64,000 nt of DNA from NCBI RefSeq assembly GCF_022701195.1, contig NZ_CP078089.1:1302001-1366000 (forward strand), given 5' to 3'. The number at the start of each line of letters is the position of its first letter. The first letter of the stretch is position 1. The notes under the pieces are model-generated. The model worked only from the letters and a program-made list of their open reading frames with translations, did no database searches and was not told where the DNA came from. Source of the DNA: Allobaculum mucilyticum. GTDB lineage: Bacteria; Bacillota_I; Bacilli_A; Erysipelotrichales; Erysipelotrichaceae. Positions 21,340 through 31,204 of the stretch are shown piece after piece. The position numbers were made by a program, and so were the translations under genes.

Positions 21340-22431
21340 TTACGACTGAAACAGACGTTCGAGTGCAGTAATCATCCGGTCGACCCGGACTGCTGCTTTC
21401 TGACGTTTTCGCATGGTCTGTGCGGAGATGGTTTTAAATCCGGTATTTCCCTGATGCACCTGTCCGTTGGCAGAAATACGGGCGGATTCATTAAGAGGAA
21501 TATCAAGCGGGCACCAGTAGTAAGTCGTCAGGTGATGACGGATTTTGCGCAGAAAGTCGACGTCCTCTCTTGTGTAGATTTCCTTGGTTCCATTAAGGAG
21601 CGGGAGCAGTACGACGGTTTCAAAAGAAATATCGAACTGATCCATCCAGGAAAAGATGATGGAATAGTTGGGGTGATCAGCAAGGAAACGGAAGAGTCTG
21701 GCGATTTCTTCAGACGGCCGGACGACTGCAGGGATTTTTTCAATCTGCGTGCTGGCATGCAGGAGCCAGAGTTTATCGAGTACCTGAGCCAGAAAGATAT
21801 CTGAATCTGTTTCAAGCATGGCTTCATCCAGTGTCTGACAGTCGAATTCCCGGCGTCTTGCAGAAAGAGTTACAAACATGTCTGCCAGTTCTTCTTCTGG
21901 GTTTTCACTGCCATGTTCTACAAGTTCCTTGCAGTACATAGCCATCATGGAACGCAGGTTGACTGCATCGCTCGACATGATTTCTCTGTATCTGCGTCTG
22001 GCATCGCCGGAGCCTAATAGAAATTCCAGTTCTTCGCGGGTCGCGTATTCACGGAGTTTTTCTTCTTCTACCGGCTTTTCATCCCGCTTGCAGACAACCG
22101 GAGTTGCTGCAGCCGTAATCATGAACATGTTTTTCTGTCCGGAGGAGATTTCATTGGCGTTAAAGCAGAGTCCGACAAGACCGTTGCAGCCAATTCTGGC
22201 GGCTTTGTCGCGCAGGTCTCTGACGACTGCCTCCCGGGCTTTGTTGATCTTGCGCTCGAACGACCCGGAGCGGATGCCGAATGTGTCGCTGAATGAGGCC
22301 AGGGTTTCTGATATAAATCCGGTTCCGATTACGGCTGTGGAAAACTGAACGTCCCGGTAATCGGTGATGGTATATCCCTTCAGTTCAGATGATGTTGTTA
22401 CGATCATGGAGTTCTGATTCTTCGAACGCAT
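21340..22431 (-). CDS. YbjQ-domain (DUF74/heavy-metal-binding family) protein
   Basis: A 363-residue protein. Residues 9-112 match the YbjQ family: MIVTTSSELKGYTITDY, GTGFISETLASFSDTFG and AARIGCNGLVGLCFNAN. The family forms homopentamers of uncertain function, historically called heavy-metal binding. The remaining 250 residues are mostly helical and charged, with no recognised domain, so the protein is two to three times the usual family length of about 105. The ATG at 22431 follows GGGAGGGAAAAGAGA. It is a monocistronic unit converging on the XRE gene. Confidence 0.75.
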   Translation of the reverse strand: MRSKNQNSMIVTTSSELKGYTITDYRDVQFSTAVIGTGFISETLASFSDTFGIRSGSFERKINKAREAVVRDLRDKAARIGCNGLVGLCFNANEISSGQKNMFMITAAATPVVCKRDEKPVEEEKLREYATREELEFLLGSGDARRRYREIMSSDAVNLRSMMAMYCKELVEHGSENPEEELADMFVTLSARRREFDCQTLDEAMLETDSDIFLAQVLDKLWLLHASTQIEKIPAVVRPSEEIARLFRFLADHPNYSIIFSWMDQFDISFETVVLLPLLNGTKEIYTREDVDFLRKIRHHLTTYYWCPLDIPLNESARISANGQVHQGNTGFKTISAQTMRKRQKAAVRVDRMITALERLFQS

Positions 22432-22990
22432 TCTCTTTTCCCTCCCTGTCTGGCTGATCTGCTGTTCATGCAGACCGGAGCTGTTTCTTTTTCAGCTTCT
22501 GATCTGGTCTGTTTATGCTGCTGAGGCTTTGTGTGGCTTCTTTGTATCGTCAAAGAATACTTGCAGCATCATTTTCCATGATGAACTTGCAGGCGAAGGT
22601 TCACAATGTGAGTTTTCCTTTTCGTTTTGCATTTTTACCGTTTTCTGGCTGTCCTCTTTCAGAACAGGAGCCTTGGACCCTCTGATCTGCTGCCGTCGAG
22701 TCCTGTTCTGTTTAGGAAGAGCGGAAATCCAGCGGAGTTTGGGAAAATTGGCGGAACATCCTGTTTGAATTTTGCCGAGCGGTTGTTGCAGACAAAGCAG
22801 GTCTTTAAAATGAAAATCGTCATCTTTTCCCCTTCAGAGAGTCCTGATCCGGCTTTCTCTGGTTTTCTTCGGCTTCCTTTGCCCAGGTGGGTCTGGACTT
22901 TGAAGCTTTTTAAATGGGAAAAGAAGGTCCGGAAAGTAAAAAAACCTCATTCTGAAGAATGATCTTACGAAAGGAACTTTTAAACGTTTT
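22432..22990. other. 559-bp intergenic region
   Basis: No gene recognised; several short frames lack starts or family similarity. It separates two divergent genes and should contain both promoters, though I could not pick confident boxes. A small CATTCTgaAGAATG palindrome lies at about 22949-22962. Confidence 0.4.
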
Positions 22991-24961
22991 ATGCACCTAC
23001 ACTCCAGATTCCGCAGCATTGCTCTGCGCACTTCTGCAATGCTCTGTTCTCTGTCTGTCGGCATGTCTGCTCTCTTTAATCCGATCTCCATTTCGGCTAA
23101 AGCAGGCGAAGACTTCCGTTATTGGAAACAGAGTGATCAGGAATTCAATCAGGAACCCGCATGGCCAAAATCTCTGACCGGCAATAAGGACTACTACCTG
23201 AGACAGTTTGGATGCCTGGTTACATCCATTGCGATGCAGCTGCGAAACTACAGCGTCATCGATAGCAGCGATACAGGCTTCAACCCCTTCACGGCATCAA
23301 GAACCATGCTGAATGCGGGGCTGTTTGATCGCCTCTGCTATCTCGACACACAAAATATTGCGAAAGCTTTCCCCCGTTTTGAGTTTGCCGGCTCGTATGC
23401 TTATACGCCGGAAAAAACCAGCAAACTGTTTAACGAGGGCTACGCACTGATCGCAGCGGTCAAAAACTTTGGTCATTATATTGCCATTGCGGATGCATCC
23501 ATCAAAGACGAAATCACGATTTTCGATCCGGATTCCACATACACAAAACTGAGTGACTGGGGTACAGTCAACCGGATCTATGCCTTCCGGGTAAAGGATG
23601 GAAGAATGCCGGACCGCTCTCCGCGCGGTCAGATCGATGCCATTCGCGTCAACGAGTCGCACATTGAAATCGACGGCTGGGCAGCCGACCCGGATCTTGC
23701 CAGCCGGAACCGCGAAAATGCAGCAGTGAATCAGAACGCATCGAACGATGATCCCGATACTCTTTCCTCTGCTGCATCGAATCCGTCGAGTTATTCCGCT
23801 ACTCAGTCTTTTAAACCGACTCTGCCCTCAAAACCGCAGAATCCTTCTGATCTGGTTCAGCTCCAGAGCAATACCGCTCAGAAAAAAGAAACTGTACCGA
23901 CCCTGACTCTGTATCTGGACGGAAAAGCTGCTCTGACGTTCAAGCCTGACCAGTCCAGACCAGATATCCATATCGATTACGGTACCGACACCATCGGTTT
24001 CCGGTTTGCGGGTGATCTGGACCCCTCGTTCAACGGCTGGAAAAACGCGAAAATCGTCATCTCCAATGCTGGATGGCAGGGATCCCTGTTTGATCAGACC
24101 ATCTGGGAAGATCGAATCTATGTCGGTCCTGACCTGGAGGCTCCAGTCATTCATGAAGTCTCTGCCAGTAAGAACGGACCGATGGTCAATGTCAGCGCAT
24201 CGGCCACCGATGACAAAGAGCTCCAGTCCATGGCCTTCTATGCCTGGCAGGACGATCGGACTCTGGATGAAATCACCGACAATGAGCTGCTCATTTCTGC
24301 TATGAAGCCTGAAGATGGAAAGATTTCCACCCCGATCACCCCGACTTCTGCAGGAACATGGAAATTTGCGGCTGCTGCCCGTGATGCCAAAGGCAATATC
24401 AGCCGCCGCATGATTGCAACGATCGAGTTCACAGAAGAGGATGACCGCCATGAGGTCTATCGTCTGTATAACCCGAACTCCGGTGAACACTTCTACACGC
24501 CGTCAGCCCATGAGCGTGACAGCCTGATCAAAGCCGGATGGAAAGACGAAGGTATCGGCTGGCTCTCTGCCGGATTTGACGGCGACCCAGTCTATCGTGT
24601 CTACAACCCGAATGCCGGTGATCATCACTACACGATGAACATCCAGGAGCGCAATCATCTGGTCAGCCTCGGCTGGAAAAATGAAGGCATTGGCTGGCTT
24701 TCCTGCAAATCGCATGATGTAACGATCCTGCGTCAGTACAACCCGAATGCTGCTTCCGGCAGCCACAACTACACATCCGACGAAAACGAGCACAACTATC
24801 TGGGTACCGTTGGCTGGCAGCTTGAAGGCACTGCCTGGTATGCCTGCAAGCCAAAGGACAATTCCGGAAACAGCAAGCCGGAAGAGCCGGATCAGCCCGA
24901 TAATCCTGATGATTCTTTCTCTTCAGAGGACTCCGGCACAAGGGAAGCCGATTTTAAATAA
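22991..24961 (+). CDS. secreted C39-like peptidase-fold protein with Ig-like domains and DUF5648 repeats
   Basis: A 656-residue exported protein. The signal peptide spans about residues 1-38 (ending near ISISAKA). Residues 40-205 resemble Peptidase_C39_2: the Cys loop is YYLRQFGCLVTSIAMQL and the His segment is FGHYIAIAD, then FDPDS. A low-complexity Asn/Ser linker and a beta-rich region with Ig-like features follow (about 300-485). Three DUF5648-like repeats (YRLYNPNSGEHFYT, YRVYNPNAGDHHYT, LRQYNPNAASGSHNYT) and an acidic Pro/Asp tail end the protein. There is no LPXTG or membrane anchor, so release or wall binding through the repeats is likely but unproven. The same repeats occur in the VanY at 13446-14501. 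Confidence 0.75.
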   Translation: MHLHSRFRSIALRTSAMLCSLSVGMSALFNPISISAKAGEDFRYWKQSDQEFNQEPAWPKSLTGNKDYYLRQFGCLVTSIAMQLRNYSVIDSSDTGFNPFTASRTMLNAGLFDRLCYLDTQNIAKAFPRFEFAGSYAYTPEKTSKLFNEGYALIAAVKNFGHYIAIADASIKDEITIFDPDSTYTKLSDWGTVNRIYAFRVKDGRMPDRSPRGQIDAIRVNESHIEIDGWAADPDLASRNRENAAVNQNASNDDPDTLSSAASNPSSYSATQSFKPTLPSKPQNPSDLVQLQSNTAQKKETVPTLTLYLDGKAALTFKPDQSRPDIHIDYGTDTIGFRFAGDLDPSFNGWKNAKIVISNAGWQGSLFDQTIWEDRIYVGPDLEAPVIHEVSASKNGPMVNVSASATDDKELQSMAFYAWQDDRTLDEITDNELLISAMKPEDGKISTPITPTSAGTWKFAAAARDAKGNISRRMIATIEFTEEDDRHEVYRLYNPNSGEHFYTPSAHERDSLIKAGWKDEGIGWLSAGFDGDPVYRVYNPNAGDHHYTMNIQERNHLVSLGWKNEGIGWLSCKSHDVTILRQYNPNAASGSHNYTSDENEHNYLGTVGWQLEGTAWYACKPKDNSGNSKPEEPDQPDNPDDSFSSEDSGTREADFK

Positions 24962-25003
24962 GCAGACTGGATTTCTCTTTTCCTTTAAGCACTTAAAAGC
25001 ACA

Positions 25004-25052
25004 AGGCGTTTCTGCTAGACCTTCCAGACTGGAATGGTCAGCAGAAACGCCT
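25004..25052 (+). terminator. terminator of the C39/DUF5648 gene
   Basis: A 13-bp stem (aggcgtttctgct and complement) followed by TTTTTCTG. Confidence 0.8.
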
Positions 25053-25121
25053 TTTTCTGTCTTCTATCTGTTCTTCTCTTCGATCTTACGTTTGCTCTTC
25101 CTGGCTTTGGCCTGACAAAAA

Positions 25122-25142
25122 AGAGACCCTTTCGGATCTCTC
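25122..25142 (-). terminator. terminator of the galT-galE operon
   Basis: On the minus strand AGAGATCC-gaaa-GGgTCTCT is followed by TTTTTTG, 36 bp after the galE stop codon. Confidence 0.75.
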
Positions 25143-25178
25143 TTGTGTTCTTAGAATGATTCAGTTTATACCGTCGGC

Positions 25179-26204
25179 TTATTTCTCTGGTGTGTTGTAG
25201 CCGTCCGGGTTGTTGGACTGCCAGTTCCAGGATGTACGGCACATGTCATCCAGGTCGTATTCTGCGGTCCAGCCGAGTTCTTCTTTAGCGAGGTCGCATT
25301 TTGCATAGCATGCAGCAATGTCGCCTGCACGTCTTGGCTTGATGGAATACGGAATTTCGTGTCCGCAGGCTTTTTCAAAAGCATGAATGACATCGAGAAC
25401 GGAGCTTCCGTTTCCTGTTCCAAGGTTGTAGATCTTCAGACCTGCATTGTGCTTGATCTGATCGAGAGCTGCAACGTGGCCTTTAGCCAGGTCAACGACG
25501 TGGATGTAGTCACGTACGCCGGTTCCGTCTGGTGTCGGATAGTCATTGCCGAATACGCCGACTTCTTTGAGCTTGCCGACTGCAACCTGAGCAACGTAAG
25601 GAAGCAGGTTGTTCGGGATACCCTTCGGATCTTCACCGATCAGGCCGGATTCATGAGCACCGATTGGGTTGAAGTAGCGCAGAAGCATGACGTTCCATTC
25701 CGGATCAGCGGTATGAACGTCGGAAAGGATCTGCTCGAGCATCCATTTAGACCAGCCATACGGATTGGTGCAGGTGCCTTTCGGGCATTTTTCTGTGATT
25801 GGCATTTCAGCAGGATCGCCGTAAACCGTAGCGGAGGACGAGAAGATGATGTTCTTCACGTTGTGGTTGCGCATGGCTTCGAGGAGGTTGATCGTTCCGG
25901 CGATGTTGTTGTTGTAGTACTCGATTGGTTTGGAAACCGATTCGCCGACAGCTTTCAGACCTGCAAAGTGGATAACTGCATCGATCTGTTCGTTGTCGAA
26001 TACGTTGTTGAGGTCGTCCATGTTCAGAACGTCGCCTTTATAGAATTTAACTTTCTTTCCGGTGATCTGTTCAACACGGTCAAGAGCTTTTTCCGAGGAG
26101 TTGTAGAGGTTGTCGAGTACGACGACTTCATGGCCGGCGTTGAGCAGCTCGACATCGGTATGGCTTCCGATGTAGCCTGCGCCTCCGGTAACTAAGATTT
26201 TCAT
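25179..26204 (-). CDS. galE: UDP-glucose 4-epimerase
   Basis: A 341-residue short-chain dehydrogenase-type enzyme that interconverts UDP-galactose and UDP-glucose, the last step of the Leloir pathway. The NAD-binding motif GGAGYIG is at residues 7-13. The catalytic Tyr/Lys pair lies in [11 protein letters not shown], and [16 protein letters not shown] and [14 protein letters not shown] are family signatures. The start [13 protein letters not shown] at 26204 is chosen over a longer frame because it is the canonical N-terminus with AAGGAAT upstream. It lies 184 bp downstream of galT on the same strand, with which it forms the galactose operon. It also supplies UDP-sugars for wall or capsule synthesis. 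Confidence 0.95.
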   Translation of the reverse strand: MKILVTGGAGYIGSHTDVELLNAGHEVVVLDNLYNSSEKALDRVEQITGKKVKFYKGDVLNMDDLNNVFDNEQIDAVIHFAGLKAVGESVSKPIEYYNNNIAGTINLLEAMRNHNVKNIIFSSSATVYGDPAEMPITEKCPKGTCTNPYGWSKWMLEQILSDVHTADPEWNVMLLRYFNPIGAHESGLIGEDPKGIPNNLLPYVAQVAVGKLKEVGVFGNDYPTPDGTGVRDYIHVVDLAKGHVAALDQIKHNAGLKIYNLGTGNGSSVLDVIHAFEKACGHEIPYSIKPRRAGDIAACYAKCDLAKEELGWTAEYDLDDMCRTSWNWQSNNPDGYNTPEK

Positions 26205-26388
26205 TGGAGATTCCTTCTTTCTCCGTCCGTTATGACGGCTGTATGGTGTGCGGCATTTCCCGTGCGAGCCGGTGTGACGATGAAAGGCTGCAAGGTGGAT
26301 GAATGCCAGGAAGACTCTGCCGCAATGCAAAGGCTGCTTTATCACGGCAGGTCAAAGGTTCAGTTCAGTACGTTTTTTTCAGTATAGA

Positions 26389-27885
26389 TTAGAGGGCTTT
26401 GATGAAACGGCGGAACGCTTCGCGTCCTTTTTCGTCAGTTTTGTAAACGCCGGCGTCTTCGAGAACGTGTGTGAAGACTTCACCGATTTCGTCATGGACG
26501 ATCTTGTCAATGTTGTCTTCTGTAACTTCGTCGTATTTCTGCAGGAATTCTTCTGCCCAGTCTGCATGCTGTGCAAGCTCTGGAGTTGCCCGCAGGTCGT
26601 CACCGTTGAGGATAGCCGCTTTGAGATCGGACATTTCTTTTTTCAGACGTGCAGGAAGAACCGCAAGACCCATAACTTCGATCAGGCCGATGTTTTCTTT
26701 CTTGATGTGATGCCACTGAGCATGTGGATGGAAGACGCCCATCGGATGTTCTTCAGTGGTGATGTTGCAGCGAAGAACGAGGTCGAGTTCGTATTCGCCG
26801 TCTTTCTTGCGCGCGATCGGAGTGATGGTGTTATGAGGTTCGCCATCGGAGAATGCGATGATTCCGGCATCTTCGTCGCTGTATTTTCTCCAGGTATCGA
26901 GAATGTGGTCAGCAGCGGCGATCACGCGTGTGCGGTCAGCAGAGCGCAGGCGGATGACAGCCATCGGCCATTTAACGATGCCGGCTTTGAGATCTTCAAA
27001 TCCTGGAATAACAACTTCTTCTTCGATTTCAGCTTTTGCCATCGGGAAGTCATGATGTCCGCCCTGGAAGTGGTCGTGTGACAGGATACTTCCGCCAACG
27101 ATTGGCAGGTCAGCGTTGCTTCCCAGGAAGTAGTGCGGGAACAGATCGATAAAGTCAAAGAGCTTCACGAAGGTATCGTGGTTGATGGCCATCGGGGTGT
27201 GTGCAGCGTTGAAGACGATGCAGTGCTCGTTGTAGTAGACATACGGAGAGTACTGGAAGCCCCATGGGGAATTGTTGACAGTAATCGGAATGATGCGGTG
27301 GTTGGAGCGTCCGGGATGATTGACGCGTCCGGCATACCCTTCGTTTTCCATGCACAGCTGGCATTTCGGGTAGCTTGACTGCGGTGCGGATTTAGCAGCC
27401 GCAATCGCTTTGGGGTCTTTCTCCGGTTTTGACAGGTTGATGGAGAGTTCGATTTCTCCATAGGGGGAATCAGCACTCCAGCGCTCATCGCGGGCGATGC
27501 GGTCGCGGCGGATGTAGTTGGAATCCTGGGAGAGTTTGTAGAACCAGTCTGTGGCGGCAGATGGGTTTTCAGCGTACAGCTTTTCGAAGGTGTCCTGAAT
27601 CTGAGCAGGACGGGGCAGCAGCGCGTTCATCAGTTTTGCGTCGAACAGATCGCGGTACGTGATGGAATCTTCGATGATTCCGCGTTCTGCAGCGAGATCG
27701 AGCAGTTCATCCAGTGTTTCGACCAGATTGACTGGTTCGCCGTCCGGTGTCCAGGCAGTTTCATCAAGTGAATCCTGATGCATCAGGTCAAGAAGCAGGT
27801 TGGCCGCGTAGATCCGTTCACTTTCCGGAAGAAGTCCGGTCTGAACGCCGTATTCGACTAACTTTAAAATTGGTTTGTCAGCCAT
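26389..27885 (-). CDS. galT: UDP-glucose-hexose-1-phosphate uridylyltransferase, class II
   Basis: A 498-residue enzyme of the GalT class typical of Bacillota (about 490 residues). It transfers UMP between UDP-glucose and galactose-1-phosphate. Visible signatures are CQLCMENEGYAGR (zinc-ligand-like region), HPGRSNHRIIPI, and GGSILSHDHFQGGHHDFP, which contains the nucleotidylated-His region. It is first in the operon with galE; no galK or mutarotase is in the window. An untranslated leader with a 7-bp hairpin and two TTTACTAAA repeats (27902-27957) precedes it. Confidence 0.95.
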   Translation of the reverse strand: MADKPILKLVEYGVQTGLLPESERIYAANLLLDLMHQDSLDETAWTPDGEPVNLVETLDELLDLAAERGIIEDSITYRDLFDAKLMNALLPRPAQIQDTFEKLYAENPSAATDWFYKLSQDSNYIRRDRIARDERWSADSPYGEIELSINLSKPEKDPKAIAAAKSAPQSSYPKCQLCMENEGYAGRVNHPGRSNHRIIPITVNNSPWGFQYSPYVYYNEHCIVFNAAHTPMAINHDTFVKLFDFIDLFPHYFLGSNADLPIVGGSILSHDHFQGGHHDFPMAKAEIEEEVVIPGFEDLKAGIVKWPMAVIRLRSADRTRVIAAADHILDTWRKYSDEDAGIIAFSDGEPHNTITPIARKKDGEYELDLVLRCNITTEEHPMGVFHPHAQWHHIKKENIGLIEVMGLAVLPARLKKEMSDLKAAILNGDDLRATPELAQHADWAEEFLQKYDEVTEDNIDKIVHDEIGEVFTHVLEDAGVYKTDEKGREAFRRFIKAL

Positions 27886-27901
27886 TTCTTTCCTCTTTCT
27901 A

Positions 27902-27957
27902 TAGCCGGGTTCTTGCCGGCTAAACTTTTACTAAACCTTAATTCATAATTTACTAAA
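27902..27957 (-). promoter_or_regulatory. galT leader: hairpin and two direct repeats 22 bp apart
   Basis: TTTACTAAA occurs at 27927-27935 and 27949-27957, exactly two helical turns apart. A TAGCCGG / CCGGCTA hairpin lies between them and the ribosome site. The spacing suggests two bound protomers on one DNA face. The regulator is unknown. Confidence 0.4.
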
Positions 27958-28290
27958 TTTTCTGTCATTTGCAACCGCGTTCCCAAAGATTACAACTATA
28001 TTTTCTATCGGACAGGTAAGCGATTTCAAGACCAAAAGTCGGATGCCGGACAATTCGCCCCAATCGGCATTTTCAAACGTCCCCCATAAGCCGCAGCACA
28101 GGCAGGTGCATTGGTGCCGGTTTCATTTTCTGCGCCGGCTGACAGACGGTCTACAAAAAGACCAGAGCAGCCAGAAAAAAGCTGTCCCCTTGCCTGCTCC
28201 CGTTTCTCAGAAGTCTGTTCCGTCTGCTTTCCTCTCTGTTTTCTGGAACGGTTCGCTTTTGCGCGTTTATGCAAACGATGCAAACTGATT

Positions 28291-28304
28291 TTGAAACGTT
28301 TCAA
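28291..28304. promoter_or_regulatory. candidate LacI-family operator upstream of msmK
   Basis: A perfect 14-bp palindrome TTGAAACGTTTCAA with the central CG typical of LacI/GalR-family and cre operators. Two GCAAAC elements lie just upstream (28271 and 28280). Confidence 0.55.
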
Positions 28305-28516
28305 GTCAACTTTGTAGGTTCCTGCGTTTCCAGCAATTATGCTTAGCACAGAGAAACAAGCCATTGGTAAAAAGGAATCACCGATTCTGTTTTATCAGGA
28401 TCCCGCTTTGCATCAATTTTTCAACTTTGCTGCCAGATCTCTTATTGAACTGGTACCTGCGCAAGAGAATGCAAATGTTCTGCTCAGATTTCTTTTACCC
28501 GGCAAAAGGAGGCAGC

Positions 28517-29707
28517 ATGTCTGAACTGAACCTGAAGCACATCAAGAAAGTCTATCCGAACGGTTTTGAAGCCGTACAGGACTTCAATATCGACGTAAAA
28601 GACGGCGAGTTCGTCATCTTCGTCGGTCCTTCGGGATGCGGAAAATCCACAACCCTGCGCATGATCGCCGGTCTTGAAGAGATCTCTTCAGGCGATCTGA
28701 TCATCGACGGAAAGAAAGTCAACGACCTCGATCCAAAAGACCGCAACATCGCCATGGTCTTCCAGTCCTACGCTCTGTATCCGTTCCTTACGGTTCGCGA
28801 AAATATGGAGTTCCCGCTGAAGATCGCTAAAATGCCAAAATCCGAAATCGATGCCCGCGTTGCAGAAGCTGCAAGAACCCTCGGCCTCGAAAGCCTGCTC
28901 GACCGTAAGCCGAAAGCTCTTTCCGGCGGTCAGAGACAGCGTGTAGCCATGGGTCGTGCCATCGTCCGTCATCCGAAAGTACTTCTGATGGACGAACCTC
29001 TGTCCAACCTCGATGCCAAACTGCGTGGTCAGATGCGTGTTGAGATTTCCAAACTGCACGAAAAACTCGGTTCCACAATTATCTACGTTACCCATGACCA
29101 GACTGAAGCTATGACCCTTGGCGACCGTATCGTTGTCATGAGCGACGGCGAAGTTCAGCAGATCGATACCCCGGCTCATCTGTATGACTATCCGAAAAAC
29201 AAATTCGTTGCCGGATTCATCGGCTCCCCGCAGATGAACTTCATCGATGCAACGATTGAAGACAAAGGCGGCAAAGTCTATCTGAAACTCAGCAACGGCG
29301 ACGAAATCTTTGTCGGCGACAAACGCGGCGAAATGATCAAAGCCAAAGGCTACAAGAACGGCGACACTGTAACCCTCGGCATCCGTCCGGAAGATCTGTC
29401 CGACCACCCGGAAATGATCGAAAAATTCTCGGATTCCATCGCAAAAGGCAAAGTCGAAGTCTACGAAATGCTCGGTGCTACATCCAACCTGTACGTTGAC
29501 TTTGACGGCACTCAGGTAACTGCTTCCGTTGATCCGACTTCCAAAGCACGTGTAGGCGATACCGTTGAACTCGCATTCAACTACGACCGCATCCACCTGT
29601 TTGACAAAGATTCCGGCAACAACATCCTCGTTGATGTTGATCCGGCTACCGGAACAGTCATCGTTGAAGACGAAATCGACGACGATAAAACTCAGATCGT
29701 TGAATAG
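28517..29707 (+). CDS. msmK: sugar ABC transporter ATP-binding protein (MsmK/UgpC type)
   Basis: A 396-residue ATPase that energises carbohydrate importers at the cytoplasmic membrane. Walker A is GPSGCGKST near residue 40, Q-loop FQSYALYPF, signature LSGGQRQRVAMGRA, Walker B LLMDEPLSNLD and H-loop VTHDQ. The C-terminal 150 residues form the OB-fold MalK-type regulatory domain (GIRPEDL). The start at 28517 follows AAAAGGAGG directly. It stands alone with its own terminator; MsmK-type ATPases are known to serve several importers. The malEFG-like operon at 41.1-44.6 kb lacks an ATPase gene, so MsmK is its likely motor. Confidence 0.93.
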   Translation: MSELNLKHIKKVYPNGFEAVQDFNIDVKDGEFVIFVGPSGCGKSTTLRMIAGLEEISSGDLIIDGKKVNDLDPKDRNIAMVFQSYALYPFLTVRENMEFPLKIAKMPKSEIDARVAEAARTLGLESLLDRKPKALSGGQRQRVAMGRAIVRHPKVLLMDEPLSNLDAKLRGQMRVEISKLHEKLGSTIIYVTHDQTEAMTLGDRIVVMSDGEVQQIDTPAHLYDYPKNKFVAGFIGSPQMNFIDATIEDKGGKVYLKLSNGDEIFVGDKRGEMIKAKGYKNGDTVTLGIRPEDLSDHPEMIEKFSDSIAKGKVEVYEMLGATSNLYVDFDGTQVTASVDPTSKARVGDTVELAFNYDRIHLFDKDSGNNILVDVDPATGTVIVEDEIDDDKTQIVE

Positions 29708-29769
29708 TCGATAACGAAAATTGCGACGAAACTGAAGTCCTCCCAGAAAGAAAGAACCAGAAAAACACA

Positions 29770-29822
29770 GCGGCCGATCCGCATTCTCCAGATACATCTG
29801 TATCGAAGAGCGGATCGGCCGC
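29770..29822 (+). terminator. terminator of msmK
   Basis: A 13-bp perfect stem (gcggccgatccgc and complement) with an inner GATACA/TGTATC stem is followed by TTTTCTG. Confidence 0.8.
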
Positions 29823-29896
29823 TTTTCTGTTTGTTTCTGTATATTTCTGTTCTCTCTGTTCTGCCTTTTCTCTTTGATTTCTCTCTGGCGCTCTGC

Positions 29897-31204
29897 TCAG
29901 AAGCGGCGGCGCTGCATGACACCGGGAATCCGGTACCACTGTCTGCTGCCGTCTTCTAAAAAAGCATAGAGCGAAACCAGGGAATCATCCCGGTTGAGCC
30001 CGTCTTCGGTAAAGAGAATCGGATCCTCTTCCCGTACAAGATCATGTTCGACGATCAGATCCTGGATCTTTCTGGCATGGGCTTCATCCTGCGCACACAG
30101 AACTAGCTGAGGAATAATCGGCTCCTGTCTTGGCTGACCGATCCGGATGTCTGAACGGCAGACAGGATTTCCAGACTTGTCTGTCTGGGCTGCAGTGGCT
30201 GATTCTGATTGAGAGTCAGCCGATTTTTCTGCCTCTGGATTACTCATCGGGAAAGACGGAGCGGTCCTGTCTGCACTCAGGAAACGGTCCGGTTTTGCAG
30301 AATCGGAATTTTCGTTTCTCTGCCCGTCATTCTCTTTCTGTTCTTCAGATACCGGCTGTTCTGCCGGATTTTCATCCTTTGGATCAGGCGTGCATTCGGC
30401 ATTCAGAGCATCGATCAGCTGGTAATAGCGGCCGATCTTATCGAGAACATCCGGATAGCACTCTGGCAGATCACGGACGACTTCATAGGCGAGAATGTTT
30501 TCTTCATTCAAAGCTACGCAGGCGCTCGCCCGGAAGATCGCACCGGCTTTGACTTCAGCCGGATTATGGGCTGAGAAAACTTCGCGGATGCTGAACCGGG
30601 AAATCTTCGCTCCGTTTTTGAGCAGACCGATAATAATCGCATTGCCGCAGAGCACCTTTTTGACATCCAGGGCGCTTTCTTCATAGCCGATTTCCTGCTG
30701 GCGGCGATAGGAGAGATACCGGTTGCCGCTGTGAAAGCTGACCCTGTCACGTACAAGCTCAAAGCCAAAGACATCGAGTTCATAAAAGCGCAGACCGTTT
30801 TTCGAGCCCGGACGCATGATGTTTTTCTGTCGCAACGCCCGCAGTGAACTCAGCTTGCCTAAATGCTTCGAAATCGCCTCTCTTGAATACGCCGCATAGC
30901 GCATGCTGATGAGTTCGGCGATCTGCAGCGAAGTCAGATAGCGCGAACGGGCAACTTCTTCCACGATCATCAGATCGACCGCTTCAAGGCGGGAGCGGAT
31001 CTGGGCAAGATCCATGGAAACATAGTTCTGCGGCGGGACATGGATGGTTTCTTCCTGACTCAGTTCAAAGGACTGTCCGGGTCCTTCATAAGCAGCACAG
31101 GGATACAAGTAGGTCGAGCCGAGAGTTACGGTGTTTCTCCGGGTTTTCGATGCGGTATGCACAGCCGGCCGGCCGGATTGCGAATGATCTTTTGGAGCGC
31201 TCAT
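29897..31204 (-). CDS. winged-helix protein, replication-relaxation-like, coupled to a nuclease-like gene
   Basis: A 435-residue protein. Residues 67-160 form a winged helix (VDLMIVEEVARSRYLTSLQIAELI, then SREAISKHLGKLSSLRALRQ). A mixed region to about 270 contains LAYEVVRDLPECYPDVLDKIGRYY, reminiscent of the core of replication-relaxation family proteins. An acidic Glu/Asn/Ser linker (about 275-345) leads to a small C-terminal domain (PQLVLCAQDEAHARKIQDLI). Its ATG overlaps the stop of the upstream gene by four bases (ATGA, 31201-31204), so the two are made together. There is no relaxase, Rep or conjugation gene nearby, so this is not an obvious plasmid or ICE remnant. DNA binding is likely; the role is unknown. 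Confidence 0.6.
   Translation of the reverse strand: MSAPKDHSQSGRPAVHTASKTRRNTVTLGSTYLYPCAAYEGPGQSFELSQEETIHVPPQNYVSMDLAQIRSRLEAVDLMIVEEVARSRYLTSLQIAELISMRYAAYSREAISKHLGKLSSLRALRQKNIMRPGSKNGLRFYELDVFGFELVRDRVSFHSGNRYLSYRRQQEIGYEESALDVKKVLCGNAIIIGLLKNGAKISRFSIREVFSAHNPAEVKAGAIFRASACVALNEENILAYEVVRDLPECYPDVLDKIGRYYQLIDALNAECTPDPKDENPAEQPVSEEQKENDGQRNENSDSAKPDRFLSADRTAPSFPMSNPEAEKSADSQSESATAAQTDKSGNPVCRSDIRIGQPRQEPIIPQLVLCAQDEAHARKIQDLIVEHDLVREEDPILFTEDGLNRDDSLVSLYAFLEDGSRQWYRIPGVMQRRRF

Larger units (their letters stand above)
27886..28516. other. 631-bp divergent regulatory region between galT and msmK
   Basis: No gene recognised. It holds the galT leader repeats, the LacI-type palindrome 28291-28304 and GCAAAC motifs near 28271-28285, and is therefore probably the shared control region of the galactose operon and the sugar-import ATPase. 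Confidence 0.55.

Noticed and set aside
22529-22962. Two open frames of 79 and 111 codons in the YbjQ to C39 intergenic region
   Set aside because: Composition and lack of starts argue for leader sequence; no similarity to a known family.
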